Of a DNA stretch of 64,000 bases, positions 34,593 through 43,605 are shown in pieces. Position 1 is the first letter of the stretch. The number at the start of each line of letters is the position of its first letter. The stretch is from Dyella tabacisoli. GTDB lineage: Bacteria > Pseudomonadota > Gammaproteobacteria > Xanthomonadales > Rhodanobacteraceae. The stretch is taken from contig NZ_KZ857176.1 of NCBI RefSeq assembly GCF_003350925.1, positions 1 to 64,000 on the forward strand, written 5' to 3'. A model generated the notes under the pieces. The model saw only the letters and a list, made by a program, of their open reading frames with translations. It searched no databases and was not told the DNA's origin. Made by a program: the position numbers and the translations under genes.

Positions 34593-36608
34593 GTGCGCTA
34601 TCCAGCATTCGCTAGACATCTTTCGGCGGTTGTTTTCTCCGTAGTCTTCGCCGGCTACGTGCTGACACCCACGATGAGCTATGCCATCGGGCAGTCCACA
34701 ACAGCCGTGGCACCAACCACGCTTACGGCGGATACGGCCGAAGTGACTGCGGCGGGTAACGCCTTCATGGCACCGGCCGGGTGGTCGCTCAGCGAGCGCG
34801 GTAACGCGTCGATTCTCGAAGCGCCCGAAGGTAAATCGTGGATTGCGCTGGTCGACGTCCAGGCGAAGAGCGCCGAGGCCGCGGTGGCCGAGGCGTGGAC
34901 GGCATATCATCCAGATGCCATGCGTACGCTAAGGTCGGCCATTGCCAATCCCGACAAGGATGGCTGGCAGGATCAACATACCTACACCTATCAGACGTCG
35001 CCGAACGAGCAACGCACGGTTACGGCAAGTGCGATGCAACATGAGGGGCGGTGGACCGTAAGGATTTCGGATCTCGCAAACGCGGTCGATGGCAAACGTG
35101 AGGCTCAGATCGCATTGATCGTCGACGAATTGCTGCCGAAGGGATATGTGCGCGAGAGCTTCGCTGGGCGAAAAGCACAGCGGCTCGATGCAAAACGTAT
35201 CGCCGCACTCAAGGACTTCGTCGTGCGCTCGCAGGACATGCTCGGTGTTCCGGGGATCTCGGTCGGCGTAGTACAGGACGGCAAGATCATTCTGGCCGAG
35301 GGGTTTGGCGTTCGCGAGCTGGGCCAGTCGACCAAGGTCGACGCTGACACCTTGTATCTCATCGCGTCGAATACGAAATCACTGACGACCTTGATGCTCG
35401 GCAAGCTGGTCGACGAGCATAAGCTCGACTGGGATACGCAAGTGACCAAGGTCTTGCCGGATTTCAGGCTCGGCGACACCGACACGTCCAGCAAGGTGCA
35501 GGTCAAACATCTGCTATGCGCATGTACCGGACTGCCACGGCATGATCTCGAATGGATTCTCGGCCCCAGGAACGCCACGCCGGAGCTGGCGTTGGCGATC
35601 CTCAGCCGGATGCAGCCAACGAGCAAGTTCGGTGAGATGTACCAATACTCGAACCCGATTGCCGCCGTGGCAGGCCTGGTCGGTGGCCACGTTGCGTATC
35701 CAGGACTGGAGGTCGGTGCCGCCTATGACCGGGCGATGGCGACGCGTGTCTTCGGGCCGCTGGGTATGACGCGTACCACGTTCGATTTTGCGCGCGCGAC
35801 ACAGGGCAACTACGCGCGGCCGTACGGGTTTGATCTGGACGGCAAGACCACGGCGGTGGCCATGGCGCAGAACTACCCGATTCGCGCGGTACGTCCGGCC
35901 GGTGGCGCATGGAGCAGTGTCAACGATCTCCTCAAGTATGTGCGGATGGAGCTCGCCGCCGGCGTACTACCCGATGGAGAGCGTTATATTTCCGAGGCGG
36001 CACTACAGGCGCGACAGGCGCCGCAGGTCAAGACCGGCAAGGATTCGTGGTACGGCATGGGGTTGGAAACGGATGCCCGCACGGGGATTCGAATGGTGTT
36101 TCATGGCGGACGGATGCGCGGCTACCGCAGCAACATGGTGTGGCTTCCCGAGTATGGCGTCGGCGCGGTGATTCTCACCAACGCGGACGCCGGTGATGTC
36201 TTGATGGATGCGTTTCCGCGCAAATTTCTCGAAGTGTTGTTTGATGGAAGTCCCCAGGCGGATGCTGCGGTAGCTGCCGCCGCGAAAGCTGCGCAGGAGC
36301 GGACGGCCGCCTCGCGCAAGGCGCTGGCGATTCCGCCAGATTCCGCTGAAATCGCCAAACTCGCATCGCGCTACCACAATGATGTGCTTGGCGAGATTCG
36401 CGTCATCAAGACCAGCAACGGCGCAATGTTCGATTTCGGTGCGTGGCGAGCGCCGATCGCACTGCGCAAGAATCCCGACGGAACCATCACCTTCGTCGCG
36501 ACCGCGCCGGGGTGGTCGCCCGAGCTGACTGTCGGCACGCAAGCCGGCCAGCGGACCCTGATGATTCGGGACGCGCAGCATGAGTATGTCTTCACGGAGA
36601 GCGGTTGA
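34593..36608 (+). CDS. Exported serine hydrolase of the beta-lactamase family
   Basis: A GTG at 34593 lies 6 bases after AAGGAG and starts a signal peptide (basic start, then a hydrophobic core with VVFSVVFAGYV, cleavage near SYA); the ATG at 34575 lacks a ribosome site. The 671-residue product has an N-terminal domain of about 150 residues and then a class C/PBP-type domain: LIASNTKSLTTLMLG (SxxK), MYQYSNPIAAVAG (YxN) and MVFHGGRMRGYRSN (HxG). A C-terminal beta-rich domain follows. It should be a periplasmic peptidase or esterase acting on D-amino-acid peptides or esters. The triad motifs are complete, unlike those of the homologue at 22641. Confidence 0.87.
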   Translation: MRYPAFARHLSAVVFSVVFAGYVLTPTMSYAIGQSTTAVAPTTLTADTAEVTAAGNAFMAPAGWSLSERGNASILEAPEGKSWIALVDVQAKSAEAAVAEAWTAYHPDAMRTLRSAIANPDKDGWQDQHTYTYQTSPNEQRTVTASAMQHEGRWTVRISDLANAVDGKREAQIALIVDELLPKGYVRESFAGRKAQRLDAKRIAALKDFVVRSQDMLGVPGISVGVVQDGKIILAEGFGVRELGQSTKVDADTLYLIASNTKSLTTLMLGKLVDEHKLDWDTQVTKVLPDFRLGDTDTSSKVQVKHLLCACTGLPRHDLEWILGPRNATPELALAILSRMQPTSKFGEMYQYSNPIAAVAGLVGGHVAYPGLEVGAAYDRAMATRVFGPLGMTRTTFDFARATQGNYARPYGFDLDGKTTAVAMAQNYPIRAVRPAGGAWSSVNDLLKYVRMELAAGVLPDGERYISEAALQARQAPQVKTGKDSWYGMGLETDARTGIRMVFHGGRMRGYRSNMVWLPEYGVGAVILTNADAGDVLMDAFPRKFLEVLFDGSPQADAAVAAAAKAAQERTAASRKALAIPPDSAEIAKLASRYHNDVLGEIRVIKTSNGAMFDFGAWRAPIALRKNPDGTITFVATAPGWSPELTVGTQAGQRTLMIRDAQHEYVFTESG

Positions 36609-36721
36609 TTTCAAATCGCCGTCTCAAGTCTGGCTGAATCGCTCACGGACTTAAGCGAACTCGGCGAAAGAGTGACGCCGGTAGGGGGCCTGCCTATGGC
36701 CGACGGATAGCTCTGGGCGGC

Positions 36722-36746
36722 AAAAAAAAGAGGCGCCGCGCGCCTC
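36722..36746 (-). terminator. Intrinsic terminator, minus strand
   Basis: GAGGCGC (36730-36736) pairs with GCGCCTC (36740-36746), and an A8 tract at 36722-36729 reads as a T8 tail on the minus strand. It is a textbook rho-independent terminator for leftward transcription, but no leftward gene precedes it here. On the plus strand it has no T-run. Confidence 0.65.
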
Positions 36747-36812
36747 CCTGATGAATTTATACAACACCGGGGGGCTTGCGGAAAGGCCCGGTGCGTAGTT
36801 CAGCATGGCCGG

Positions 36813-36829
36813 CCTGTCGAAACGACAGG
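36813..36829 (+). promoter_or_regulatory. Hairpin just upstream of the arr ribosome site
   Basis: CCTGTCG pairs with CGACAGG around an AAA loop. It ends 5 bases before the GGAG that serves the arr start at 36846. It could limit leader transcription or ribosome access. Confidence 0.3.
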
Positions 36830-36845
36830 AAACCGGAGTGACCCG

Positions 36846-37247
36846 ATGACTGATTCGCAAACGTACTTCCACGGCACCAAAGCCGACCTGAAGCTGGGTG
36901 ACCTGATCGAACCAGGCTATGTCTCCAACTATGGCAAAAGAAAACAGTCGGCTTTCGTTTACCTGACCGCCACATTGGATGCCGCCATCTGGGGAGCCGA
37001 GCTGGCCGTTGGCGCAGGGCAGGGCAGGATCTACATCGTGGAGCCAACAGGGTCCATGGAAGACGATCCCAATCTGACGAATAAGAGGTTTCCCGGAAAT
37101 CCCACCAAGTCATATCGCTCGCGGAGCCCCTTTCGCATCGTCGGCGAGGTTGCACAATGGAAGGGTCACTCCCCAGGCCAGCTCAAAGAAATGCACGCTC
37201 ACCTTGAAAACCTAAGGCAACGCGGTGTTGAGGCTATTGAAGAGTAA
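36846..37247 (+). CDS. arr: Rifampin ADP-ribosyltransferase
   Basis: This 133-residue enzyme transfers ADP-ribose from NAD to the 23-hydroxyl of rifamycins. It matches the Arr family over its full length: YFHGTKADLKLGDLIEPGY at the start (catalytic His of the H-Y-D set), YLTATLDAAIWGAELA (Tyr), YIVEPTGSMEDDPNLTNKRF (Asp and the Arr signature) and GNPTKSYRSRSPFRIVGEV. A GGAG site lies 7 bases before the ATG. It stands alone between a serine hydrolase and a CLC gene. Chromosomal arr genes occur in many environmental bacteria and are not by themselves a sign of recent transfer; no integron or IS sequence is visible. Confidence 0.93.
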   Translation: MTDSQTYFHGTKADLKLGDLIEPGYVSNYGKRKQSAFVYLTATLDAAIWGAELAVGAGQGRIYIVEPTGSMEDDPNLTNKRFPGNPTKSYRSRSPFRIVGEVAQWKGHSPGQLKEMHAHLENLRQRGVEAIEE

Positions 37248-37506
37248 GCACGGTTCGGCCATCTAATAACTCACTCAAGCCGACGCTACTCCGCGGCGCG
37301 GTTTAGTTGGGCGTTGATGTCCGTTTCCGGGCCGGGGGCGGACATCGATATATTTAATGGAAATATGCCGGTGCAACGCAATCCGAAGCGGAGGGCCGGT
37401 GCTGACGGGTGGCTCATTCCATTTTGGACGGCCATTCATTTTCCAGCCAGCTACTGAGCTGATATCCGCGTAACCTTGCGCGCTCCTCACGCTCATTGCG
37501 GCGACC

Positions 37507-39381
37507 ATGCAAGAAAATACGACTGAACCGCACACTCGCGCGGCGCTTCCGCTTGCGCCTTCGCTGGACTCGACGCTTTCCGCGGCGCATATGCCCAGGC
37601 AGTTTCGTCCGTTGGGGTGGCGTGTGCTTTGGATTACCGGTCTCGCCATGGGGCTTGGCGCGGTAGTGGCTTTAGTCGCTCGTGCGCTGACGGCGCTGAT
37701 CGGGCTGGTGACCAATCTGGCGTTCTACGGGCGTTGGAGTTTTGATTTCACGAGTCCCGCAGGCAATCACCTGGGCCTATGGGTCATTGTGGTTCCGGTG
37801 GTCGGCGGGCTCATTGTGGGCGTCATGGCGCGTTGGGGATCGCGCGCAATCCGTGGTCACGGCATTCCCGAGGCGATGGAGCAAGTGCTGCTTAACGAAA
37901 GTCGTATCCCGGCCAGAATGACCTGGCTTAAGCCGGTGTCTTCGGCCATTGCCATTGGCACGGGCGGTCCCTTCGGCGCGGAAGGTCCGATCATCGCCAC
38001 CGGTGGTGCGTTGGGCTCGTTGGTTGGACAACTCCTGCATGTGACCGCCGATGAGCGCAAGACGCTGCTCGCCGCGGGTGCCGCCGCCGGCATGGCCGCC
38101 GTATTCTCCGCACCCATATCGGCCGTGTTGCTGTCTATCGAGCTGTTGCTGTTCGAACGGCGCGCACGCTCGCTGATTCCGGTAGCGCTCGCCGCCGTCA
38201 TAGGCACCGGTGTGCGCTTCGTGCTCGAAGGCAACGAGCCGATGTTTCCGATGCCGGACATCGCCTCGCCCGGACTCGCTGCGATAGCCGCTTACATCAT
38301 GCTCGGACTGATCGTGGGCGTCGTGAGCGTGGGGGTGACCAAGCTCACGTATGCCATCGAGGACGGATTCGAGAAGCTGCCCATTCACTGGATGTGGTGG
38401 CCGGCACTGGGTGGCGTCGTCGTCGGTGTCGTCGGCTATTTCATGCCGCTGACGCTCGGTGTCGGCTACGGAAATATCGCCGCAGTGATCGCCGGTCAGG
38501 TAAGCCTCGGCGGCATGATCGCGTTGTGCCTGGCGAAACTGTTGTCGTGGTCGGTAGCGCTTGGCAGCGGTACGTCCGGCGGCACGCTTGCACCGCTATT
38601 CACCATCGGTGGTGCACTGGGTGGCGCCGCGGGCCTGCTTCTAGTCACCTGGGCACCTTGGCTGCATGTCGACCCGCGTATGGCTGCTTTGGTCTGCATG
38701 GCGGCTATTTTCGCCGGGGCGTCGCGTGCTTTTCTCACCTCGGTGGTGTTCGCCTTCGAGACGACTCAGCAACCTCACGGCTTGCTGCCACTGCTAGGCG
38801 CGTGCGCGGCGGCCTATCTGGTCTCGGGCTTGCTGATGCGCAATACCATCATGACCGAGAAGATTGTTCGCCGTGGTGTGCGCGTTCCATCGGAGTACGC
38901 CGCAGACTATCTCGATCAAATTATCGTGCGCGACGCATGCAGCCGGAATGTGGTCAGCCTGCGCGCGTCGCAAACATTGTCTGAGGTACGCCAGTGGCTC
39001 GGCGAGGATCACCCCGCCGCAAAGCACCAGGGCTTTCCCGTGCTCGGTGAAGACGAGCAATTGCTGGGTGTCGTCACAAGACGTGACTTGCTCAATGCCA
39101 AGGTATCGGGAGACGCGCTCACCGGCTCGCTTATCCAGCGACGCGTGCTTGCGGTGCAAGAGGATCATTCATTGCGCGAAGCGGCCGATCACATGGTCGA
39201 GGCCGATGTTGGACGGCTCATTGTGCTCTCCAAGCACGAGCCGCATCGAATGATCGGCATCCTCACCCGTGGCGATCTGCTGGCCGCGCATGCCAGACGA
39301 TTGCGCGAGGCGCGGCAAGCCAGTCGTCACCTGGGCCCCAAGATGTCAGTCGGCTCGTCGCTTAAAAAGACCGAGGACTGA
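37507..39381 (+). CDS. CLC-type chloride channel/transporter with CBS domains
   Basis: The 624-residue product has the CLC membrane core (about residues 35-450) and two C-terminal CBS domains (about 470-600). The anion-site signatures are GHGIPEAM (GSGIP position, Ser to His), GPFGAEGPIIATGG (GxEGP, with the gating Glu present) and GSGTSGGTLAPLF (GxFxP position, Phe to Leu). Where ClcA of E. coli has the internal proton Glu (IIEEM), this protein reads SIELL, so the second Glu is Leu. H+-coupled exchange is therefore uncertain and a channel-like mode is possible. CBS domains suggest adenine nucleotide control. It is a lone gene convergent with the glyoxalase-like gene. Confidence 0.9.
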   Translation: MQENTTEPHTRAALPLAPSLDSTLSAAHMPRQFRPLGWRVLWITGLAMGLGAVVALVARALTALIGLVTNLAFYGRWSFDFTSPAGNHLGLWVIVVPVVGGLIVGVMARWGSRAIRGHGIPEAMEQVLLNESRIPARMTWLKPVSSAIAIGTGGPFGAEGPIIATGGALGSLVGQLLHVTADERKTLLAAGAAAGMAAVFSAPISAVLLSIELLLFERRARSLIPVALAAVIGTGVRFVLEGNEPMFPMPDIASPGLAAIAAYIMLGLIVGVVSVGVTKLTYAIEDGFEKLPIHWMWWPALGGVVVGVVGYFMPLTLGVGYGNIAAVIAGQVSLGGMIALCLAKLLSWSVALGSGTSGGTLAPLFTIGGALGGAAGLLLVTWAPWLHVDPRMAALVCMAAIFAGASRAFLTSVVFAFETTQQPHGLLPLLGACAAAYLVSGLLMRNTIMTEKIVRRGVRVPSEYAADYLDQIIVRDACSRNVVSLRASQTLSEVRQWLGEDHPAAKHQGFPVLGEDEQLLGVVTRRDLLNAKVSGDALTGSLIQRRVLAVQEDHSLREAADHMVEADVGRLIVLSKHEPHRMIGILTRGDLLAAHARRLREARQASRHLGPKMSVGSSLKKTED

Positions 39382-39401
39382 TATCTGTCATGTAGCGCGA
39401 G

Positions 39402-40397
39402 TTAGCGGGAAACCTTGAGTGGGCTCTTAGATAAGGCGTGGAATTCGATCAGCAGCCCGAGGTCGTCCTGCGTCGGCGCCAGAAAAGAGTCGCCCAGCGC
39501 TCCGCTATAGCGCGCCAGCTCTTTTTCGTATCCGCGCTCGACCCGTCTTTTTGCCCGGTCCAGGTCCGCAACGCCAATGCTGACTCCGAGCACCTGAGGG
39601 CCACTTTTGCGCAGGGCTTCTGCGGCCATCCCCGGACCATCCGGTTGCAGTACGAAAATGCGCTTCTGGCCCACCGGTACCGCATACCCGTGGGCCGATA
39701 CCTGGGGCATCCGAACAGGTGTCGCGCCGGTTATACCCATGCGCTCCAATTGTTTGCGGTCCGCATCGGCGTCCGCTGAGAGCAGCCACAGCGCAGACAG
39801 TTCGCGCGCACCGTTGGGATGCTCGTGCGCCACCTGTTCGTCCGCAAGGCGGGTCGGTGTGGCGTTGACGGCTGCGTAGTCGATAAAGAACAGATTGCTT
39901 GAGAGCGGTTGGTGTTCGAAGGCGAACAGACGCCAGCGGGGAGGCTTGGACGGACCTGCGCCGTCGGGGTCGGTGGGCGACGCGGAGAAGACCGCTGTCG
40001 GCGCCAGGTCTTGCTGTTGCAAGAACGCGCGGGCCTGATCGAGCGCCGAGGAACGCAGGCCAAAGGTCCGCGAGCCGGGGCCGCCGTGCAACATAGCCTG
40101 GTCCGCGAGCATGCCCGGATCCATCTCGGGATTCGGCCGGGTGATGCCTAGCAGTTCCAGATAGCTGCGATCGGACATCCGCACATAACGATTGGCGACG
40201 CCGCCGGGATTGCGCCCCGGCCTGACCTGAAACCCGAGCTTGACCGTCATGATCGCGGTAGCCTGGTCGATGTCGCGGCCCCATAGCAGGATATGGTCGA
40301 GCGAGTTCGTCCCGGCCGCGGACTCCGTCGCGTTAGCGGCAGGCAGGCTCAAGCCGAACATCAGTATCAGTGCGGACAACAGAACAGCTAATCGCAC
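39402..40397 (-). CDS. Secreted glyoxalase-like (VOC) domain protein
   Basis: GTG 40397, with GGAG ten bases upstream, starts a good signal peptide (VRLAVLLSALILMFGLSLPA, cleavage near ANA). The mature protein of about 310 residues has NSLDHILLWGRDIDQATAIM at its start and RYVRMSDRSYLELLGI, then a C-terminal half with FVLQPDGPGM and LGVSIGVADLDRAKRR. This is the pattern of the glyoxalase-like fold (PF13468-type), probably two VOC modules. Metal ligands are plausible (His in LDHILLW) but not certain. ATG 40457 and 40475 are alternative starts. The open frame continues to 41003 only as a shadow of the next gene. Function unknown. Confidence 0.7.
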   Translation of the reverse strand: MRLAVLLSALILMFGLSLPAANATESAAGTNSLDHILLWGRDIDQATAIMTVKLGFQVRPGRNPGGVANRYVRMSDRSYLELLGITRPNPEMDPGMLADQAMLHGGPGSRTFGLRSSALDQARAFLQQQDLAPTAVFSASPTDPDGAGPSKPPRWRLFAFEHQPLSSNLFFIDYAAVNATPTRLADEQVAHEHPNGARELSALWLLSADADADRKQLERMGITGATPVRMPQVSAHGYAVPVGQKRIFVLQPDGPGMAAEALRKSGPQVLGVSIGVADLDRAKRRVERGYEKELARYSGALGDSFLAPTQDDLGLLIEFHALSKSPLKVSR

Positions 40398-40527
40398 AGC
40401 GCATTTACTCCATTGGGGGCGACGAGGTCGAGTCGACAAGACGAGGGTGAGGGCCATGCATGCTTGCCTGGGCATCGACCGTGGGCAATGACCTCGAAGG
40501 TCATGGCGCGATGGCTCGATGCCGACA

Positions 40528-41499
40528 TCAGACGACACCCCATAAGCGCCGCGCTTCCTCGGCGATGATGTCGGGGAATTCCTCGGGAAAGAACAGCTTT
40601 GCTTCGGGTACGCGGCGAATGCCGCGCGAGCGCGCAAAGATGTGGTCGAGATAGTCGGCATCCGTTGGCGAGAAGATGTCGTCGCTGGCGCCCCACACGA
40701 TGCGCAACGGCACCGTGCTGCGCTTGAGTGCCGCCTCAATGCCCGCCAGCGGGTTAGGTTCCAGCGCAAGGTGAAACGCGTGGTATTGCGCCCGGCGCAA
40801 CGGCGAACTGACCAGCGGCGCGACGTAGTAGTCGATCGTTTCATCGGCGAGGCGGCTGGGGTCGCGATAGACCGCCGCACCGAATGTCGAGCGCGCCAGT
40901 GCCTTGTCGGTGAGCCATTGGGCGGTGGCATCGGCGAGTGTGCCGGCGCGCGCCATCTCAATCGCCGGCTTGACCTTGGGCGGAGGGCTGTCAGGCTCGA
41001 CATCGCAATTGGTCAGCAGCAGCGTGCGCACACGCTCGGGATAACGGGCCACGAACAGTTGTGCGACCGCGCCGCCGCTATCGCTGGCGACCATATCGAC
41101 CTTGCCGATGGCCAGCGTGTCGAGCAGGGCCGCGAGCATCGCGACCTGGGCGTCGGCCGCCAGTGATTGGTGCGCGGGAATCTCGGAATATCCGAGGCCC
41201 ATGAAATCGGGGGCGACGCATCGCCGGTAGGCGGACAACCGATCGATCGCGCCGCGCCATTGAAAGCTGTTGAGCGGCGCGCCATGCAGAAATAACGCCG
41301 CATCGCCTGAACCGCGCTCGACATAGGCGATCTTGCCGAAGGGGAGGTCGGCGTAACGCCGCGCCGCGCGAAACGCCGCCGCGTCGGTCGGTCGCGATGG
41401 GGCGGCGCCATGGCGGGTGTCCAGCCGCGATGCACAGGCGCCGATGACACTGGTGGCGAGAGCGGCACCGGTCCATGCCAGGAATTGTCTGCGTCTCAT
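40528..41499 (-). CDS. Tat-exported alpha/beta hydrolase lipoprotein
   Basis: From ATG 41499 (GGAG seven bases upstream) the 323-residue product begins MRRRQFLAWTGAALATSVIG, with a twin-arginine motif RRRQFL and then a lipobox IGAC, so it should be exported folded and lipid-anchored. The hydrolase domain shows LFLHGAPLNSFQWRGAID, APDFMGLGYSEIP, VDMVASDSGGAVAQLF (elbow with Asp or Ser as nucleophile; related haloalkane-dehalogenase-like proteins use the Asp) and WGASDDIFSPTDADYLDHIF. The usual triad His near the C-terminus is not obvious (FFPEEFPDIIAEE). It is divergent from an AraC-type regulator at 134 bases, a likely controller. Confidence 0.82.
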   Translation of the reverse strand: MRRRQFLAWTGAALATSVIGACASRLDTRHGAAPSRPTDAAAFRAARRYADLPFGKIAYVERGSGDAALFLHGAPLNSFQWRGAIDRLSAYRRCVAPDFMGLGYSEIPAHQSLAADAQVAMLAALLDTLAIGKVDMVASDSGGAVAQLFVARYPERVRTLLLTNCDVEPDSPPPKVKPAIEMARAGTLADATAQWLTDKALARSTFGAAVYRDPSRLADETIDYYVAPLVSSPLRRAQYHAFHLALEPNPLAGIEAALKRSTVPLRIVWGASDDIFSPTDADYLDHIFARSRGIRRVPEAKLFFPEEFPDIIAEEARRLWGVV

Positions 41500-41633
41500 A
41501 GAGGTCTCCAAGCAACGATACGGGCATGCTGACACTGTCGCGGCAGGCACGCCGGCACAAACGGCCGGTGCCGGACACCAGCGGATGATTTTCGGTACTT
41601 GCGCAAAACCGGGGCGCGTAGAAGGATCAGCCG

Positions 41634-42506
41634 ATGATCGACCGCCCCTCGTGTTACCCCGGTCCACCCGCCGCGCTGCTGTCGAGCGTGGGCCGAGAGC
41701 GCTTGCCGCTGCTCGACGTGTTGACCTCGCCGGTTCCGTCCGGCTTGTTCAATTCGCCGCTGGATGACCGCCATGTGCTGTGTCTGCACCTCGGTGCCCC
41801 GGTTCCGGTTTCCTACCGCATGGGCAACTACGAGCGACAGGGGCTGCGGATCCATGGGCAGTTCTGCGTCGTGCCGGCACGCTCGACCACGCGCTGGACC
41901 GTGTCGCAGCCGGCGCGATCGCTGCTGCTGCGGCTGAAGCCCTCGCTCTTGCTGGAGACCGCCGATGCCATGGGTCTGGGTTCGCTAAATGCCGAGCTGG
42001 CACCTTCGATTCATATCCGCGACCCGCAAATCGAGCGCATCGGCTGGATGATGCAAGCCGAAGATCACGATGCGTATCCAGGCGGCCGGTTATTCGTCGA
42101 CAGCCTCGCCGCCGCGCTGGCGGCGCGGCTGCTTGCACTGCAAACGCGCAACGGCAACGCGACCGCCAAGCCGGGTCGCGCACTGCCGGCATGGCGGCTG
42201 CGCCACGTACTTGAGTACATCGAAGCGCACCTCGATGAAGACCTCACACTGGCTGAGCTGGCGAGCGTGGCGGGATTCAGCCTGTCGCACTTCAAGCCGC
42301 TGTTCAAACAAGCCGTGGGTATGCCGGTGCATCGTTTTGTGCTTGAACGACGCGTCGAGCGTGCGCGGATGCGCCTGCTCGAAGGGGGGATGAGCCTGAC
42401 GGAGATTGCACTGGAGGCGGGCTTCGCGCATCCGAGCCACATGGCCCGCTGCATGCGCCGCGTGCTGGGGCTCAGCCCCTCGCAAGTTGCGGATTCGTCT
42501 CGATGA
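41634..42506 (+). CDS. AraC family transcriptional regulator
   Basis: The 290-residue product has an N-terminal cupin-like sensor region (about 20-165; LCLHLGAPVPVSYRMGNYER) and a C-terminal double helix-turn-helix (about 190-285): LEYIEAHLDEDLTLAELASV, AGFSLSHFKPLFKQAVGMPV, LTEIALEAGFAHPSHMARCM. An AAGGA site lies 6 bases before the ATG. It resembles the AraC protein at 21819 over much of its length (the GGRLFVDSLAAALAARLLAL block matches GGRLYMDSLGVALAVQLLAR there), so the two are paralogues. It is probably the regulator of the divergent Tat hydrolase. Confidence 0.9.
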   Translation: MIDRPSCYPGPPAALLSSVGRERLPLLDVLTSPVPSGLFNSPLDDRHVLCLHLGAPVPVSYRMGNYERQGLRIHGQFCVVPARSTTRWTVSQPARSLLLRLKPSLLLETADAMGLGSLNAELAPSIHIRDPQIERIGWMMQAEDHDAYPGGRLFVDSLAAALAARLLALQTRNGNATAKPGRALPAWRLRHVLEYIEAHLDEDLTLAELASVAGFSLSHFKPLFKQAVGMPVHRFVLERRVERARMRLLEGGMSLTEIALEAGFAHPSHMARCMRRVLGLSPSQVADSSR

Positions 42507-42648
42507 GCCGGTGACCGATCAGCCAATCGTCGCGTAGTCGGCGAAGACTTGCACTGACAGTTGTCATGGCGACGACCGCTGGTTTCACACTGGAGTGCGT
42601 GCAGCGGATGCGGGACCATCCAGTCACCTTGAGGGAGGGGAGTGCGTG

Positions 42649-43461
42649 ATGACAGGCAATGAAACGCGTGCGCGTCTGTGGGTCGATCCATGGACCATGG
42701 TGGGACTGGTGTTGTTGCTATTGCCTTTGTTGACGATGGCGCATGAGCTGCTTGGGCATGCACTCACATGTGTTGCATCCGGTCATCGGCCCAGTGAGCT
42801 GGGTGCGTATTACATCGAATGTCCTGGTACGGACGGGTGGACTGCACGCATCGTGGCGATGGCAGGTACCGGCATGGATGTCTTGTTGGCCGTGCTGGCG
42901 TATCTGGCATGGTGCAAGGTAGAGCGGCCATTGCCGCGATTGATGCTTTGGATGGTGTTTATCGTCAAAGGCATGGTCGCAGCCGGTTATTGGATGTTCT
43001 CGGGCGCCACCAATCTCGGTGACTGGGGGCCGGACGTGGGGGGCGGCATCGGTCCGTTGCCGTTGCCTTGGCTATGGCGGGTAGGGCTGTTCGTGGTCGG
43101 CCTGTACGTCTATGTCCGGGTGGTTCGCCTGGGTATCCGCATGCTGATCGCGATGCTGGGCGGTGGCGATCAAGCTCGTCGCGTGCAGCGGTGGATCGCT
43201 TTGACGCTTTATGTGGTTGCCGGCGTGGGTGCGCTGGTGGTCAGCCTGTTCAATCCGCTTGGCCTCGTAATCACCTTGATGTCGGCCGTGGCGTCATCGT
43301 TCGGTGGCTTGGCCGGGTTATTCAACGTGGCCTATTCTCGGCGTTGCGACCTGCCGCCACGGGATTTCTACATCGGTCGCCACTACGCTCTTATCGCGGC
43401 AGGTGTGCTGGTGACGCTGGTCTTTGCGGCAACCCTGGGGCCGACCATTTACTTGCATTAA
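42649..43461 (+). CDS. Multi-pass membrane protein with HExxxH motif
   Basis: The 270-residue product has about six hydrophobic helices. The first carries LLTMAHELLGHALTC, with His-Glu-Leu-Leu-Gly-His. This is similar to the HExxH motif of site-2-type intramembrane metalloproteases but has one extra residue, and a second motif such as NxxPxxxxD is not obvious (LGDWGPDVGGG might be the partner). A GAGGGAGGGGAG run precedes the ATG at 42649. It may be a distant M50-like protein or a non-enzymatic membrane protein. Function unknown; next on the same strand is another multi-pass protein. Confidence 0.55.
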   Translation: MTGNETRARLWVDPWTMVGLVLLLLPLLTMAHELLGHALTCVASGHRPSELGAYYIECPGTDGWTARIVAMAGTGMDVLLAVLAYLAWCKVERPLPRLMLWMVFIVKGMVAAGYWMFSGATNLGDWGPDVGGGIGPLPLPWLWRVGLFVVGLYVYVRVVRLGIRMLIAMLGGGDQARRVQRWIALTLYVVAGVGALVVSLFNPLGLVITLMSAVASSFGGLAGLFNVAYSRRCDLPPRDFYIGRHYALIAAGVLVTLVFAATLGPTIYLH

Positions 43462-43605
43462 CTGGATTAGTCATTGAGTGAGGCGAGCTTTTGGTCGCAG
43501 GGGGAATGGGTGAACACCTGACTCACCCCTTCCTCGACCTTTACAAGGCGCCAGTTAGCTAAGCATCATGCGCGCACGGTGCAGAAGCGCTGACAGGGGG
43601 CTGTC

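Noticed and set aside
40398-41003. N-terminal extension of the glyoxalase-like gene to 533 residues
   Set aside because: The extension is Arg/Ser/Thr-rich shadow coding antisense in phase to the Tat hydrolase gene; a signal peptide begins at 40397.
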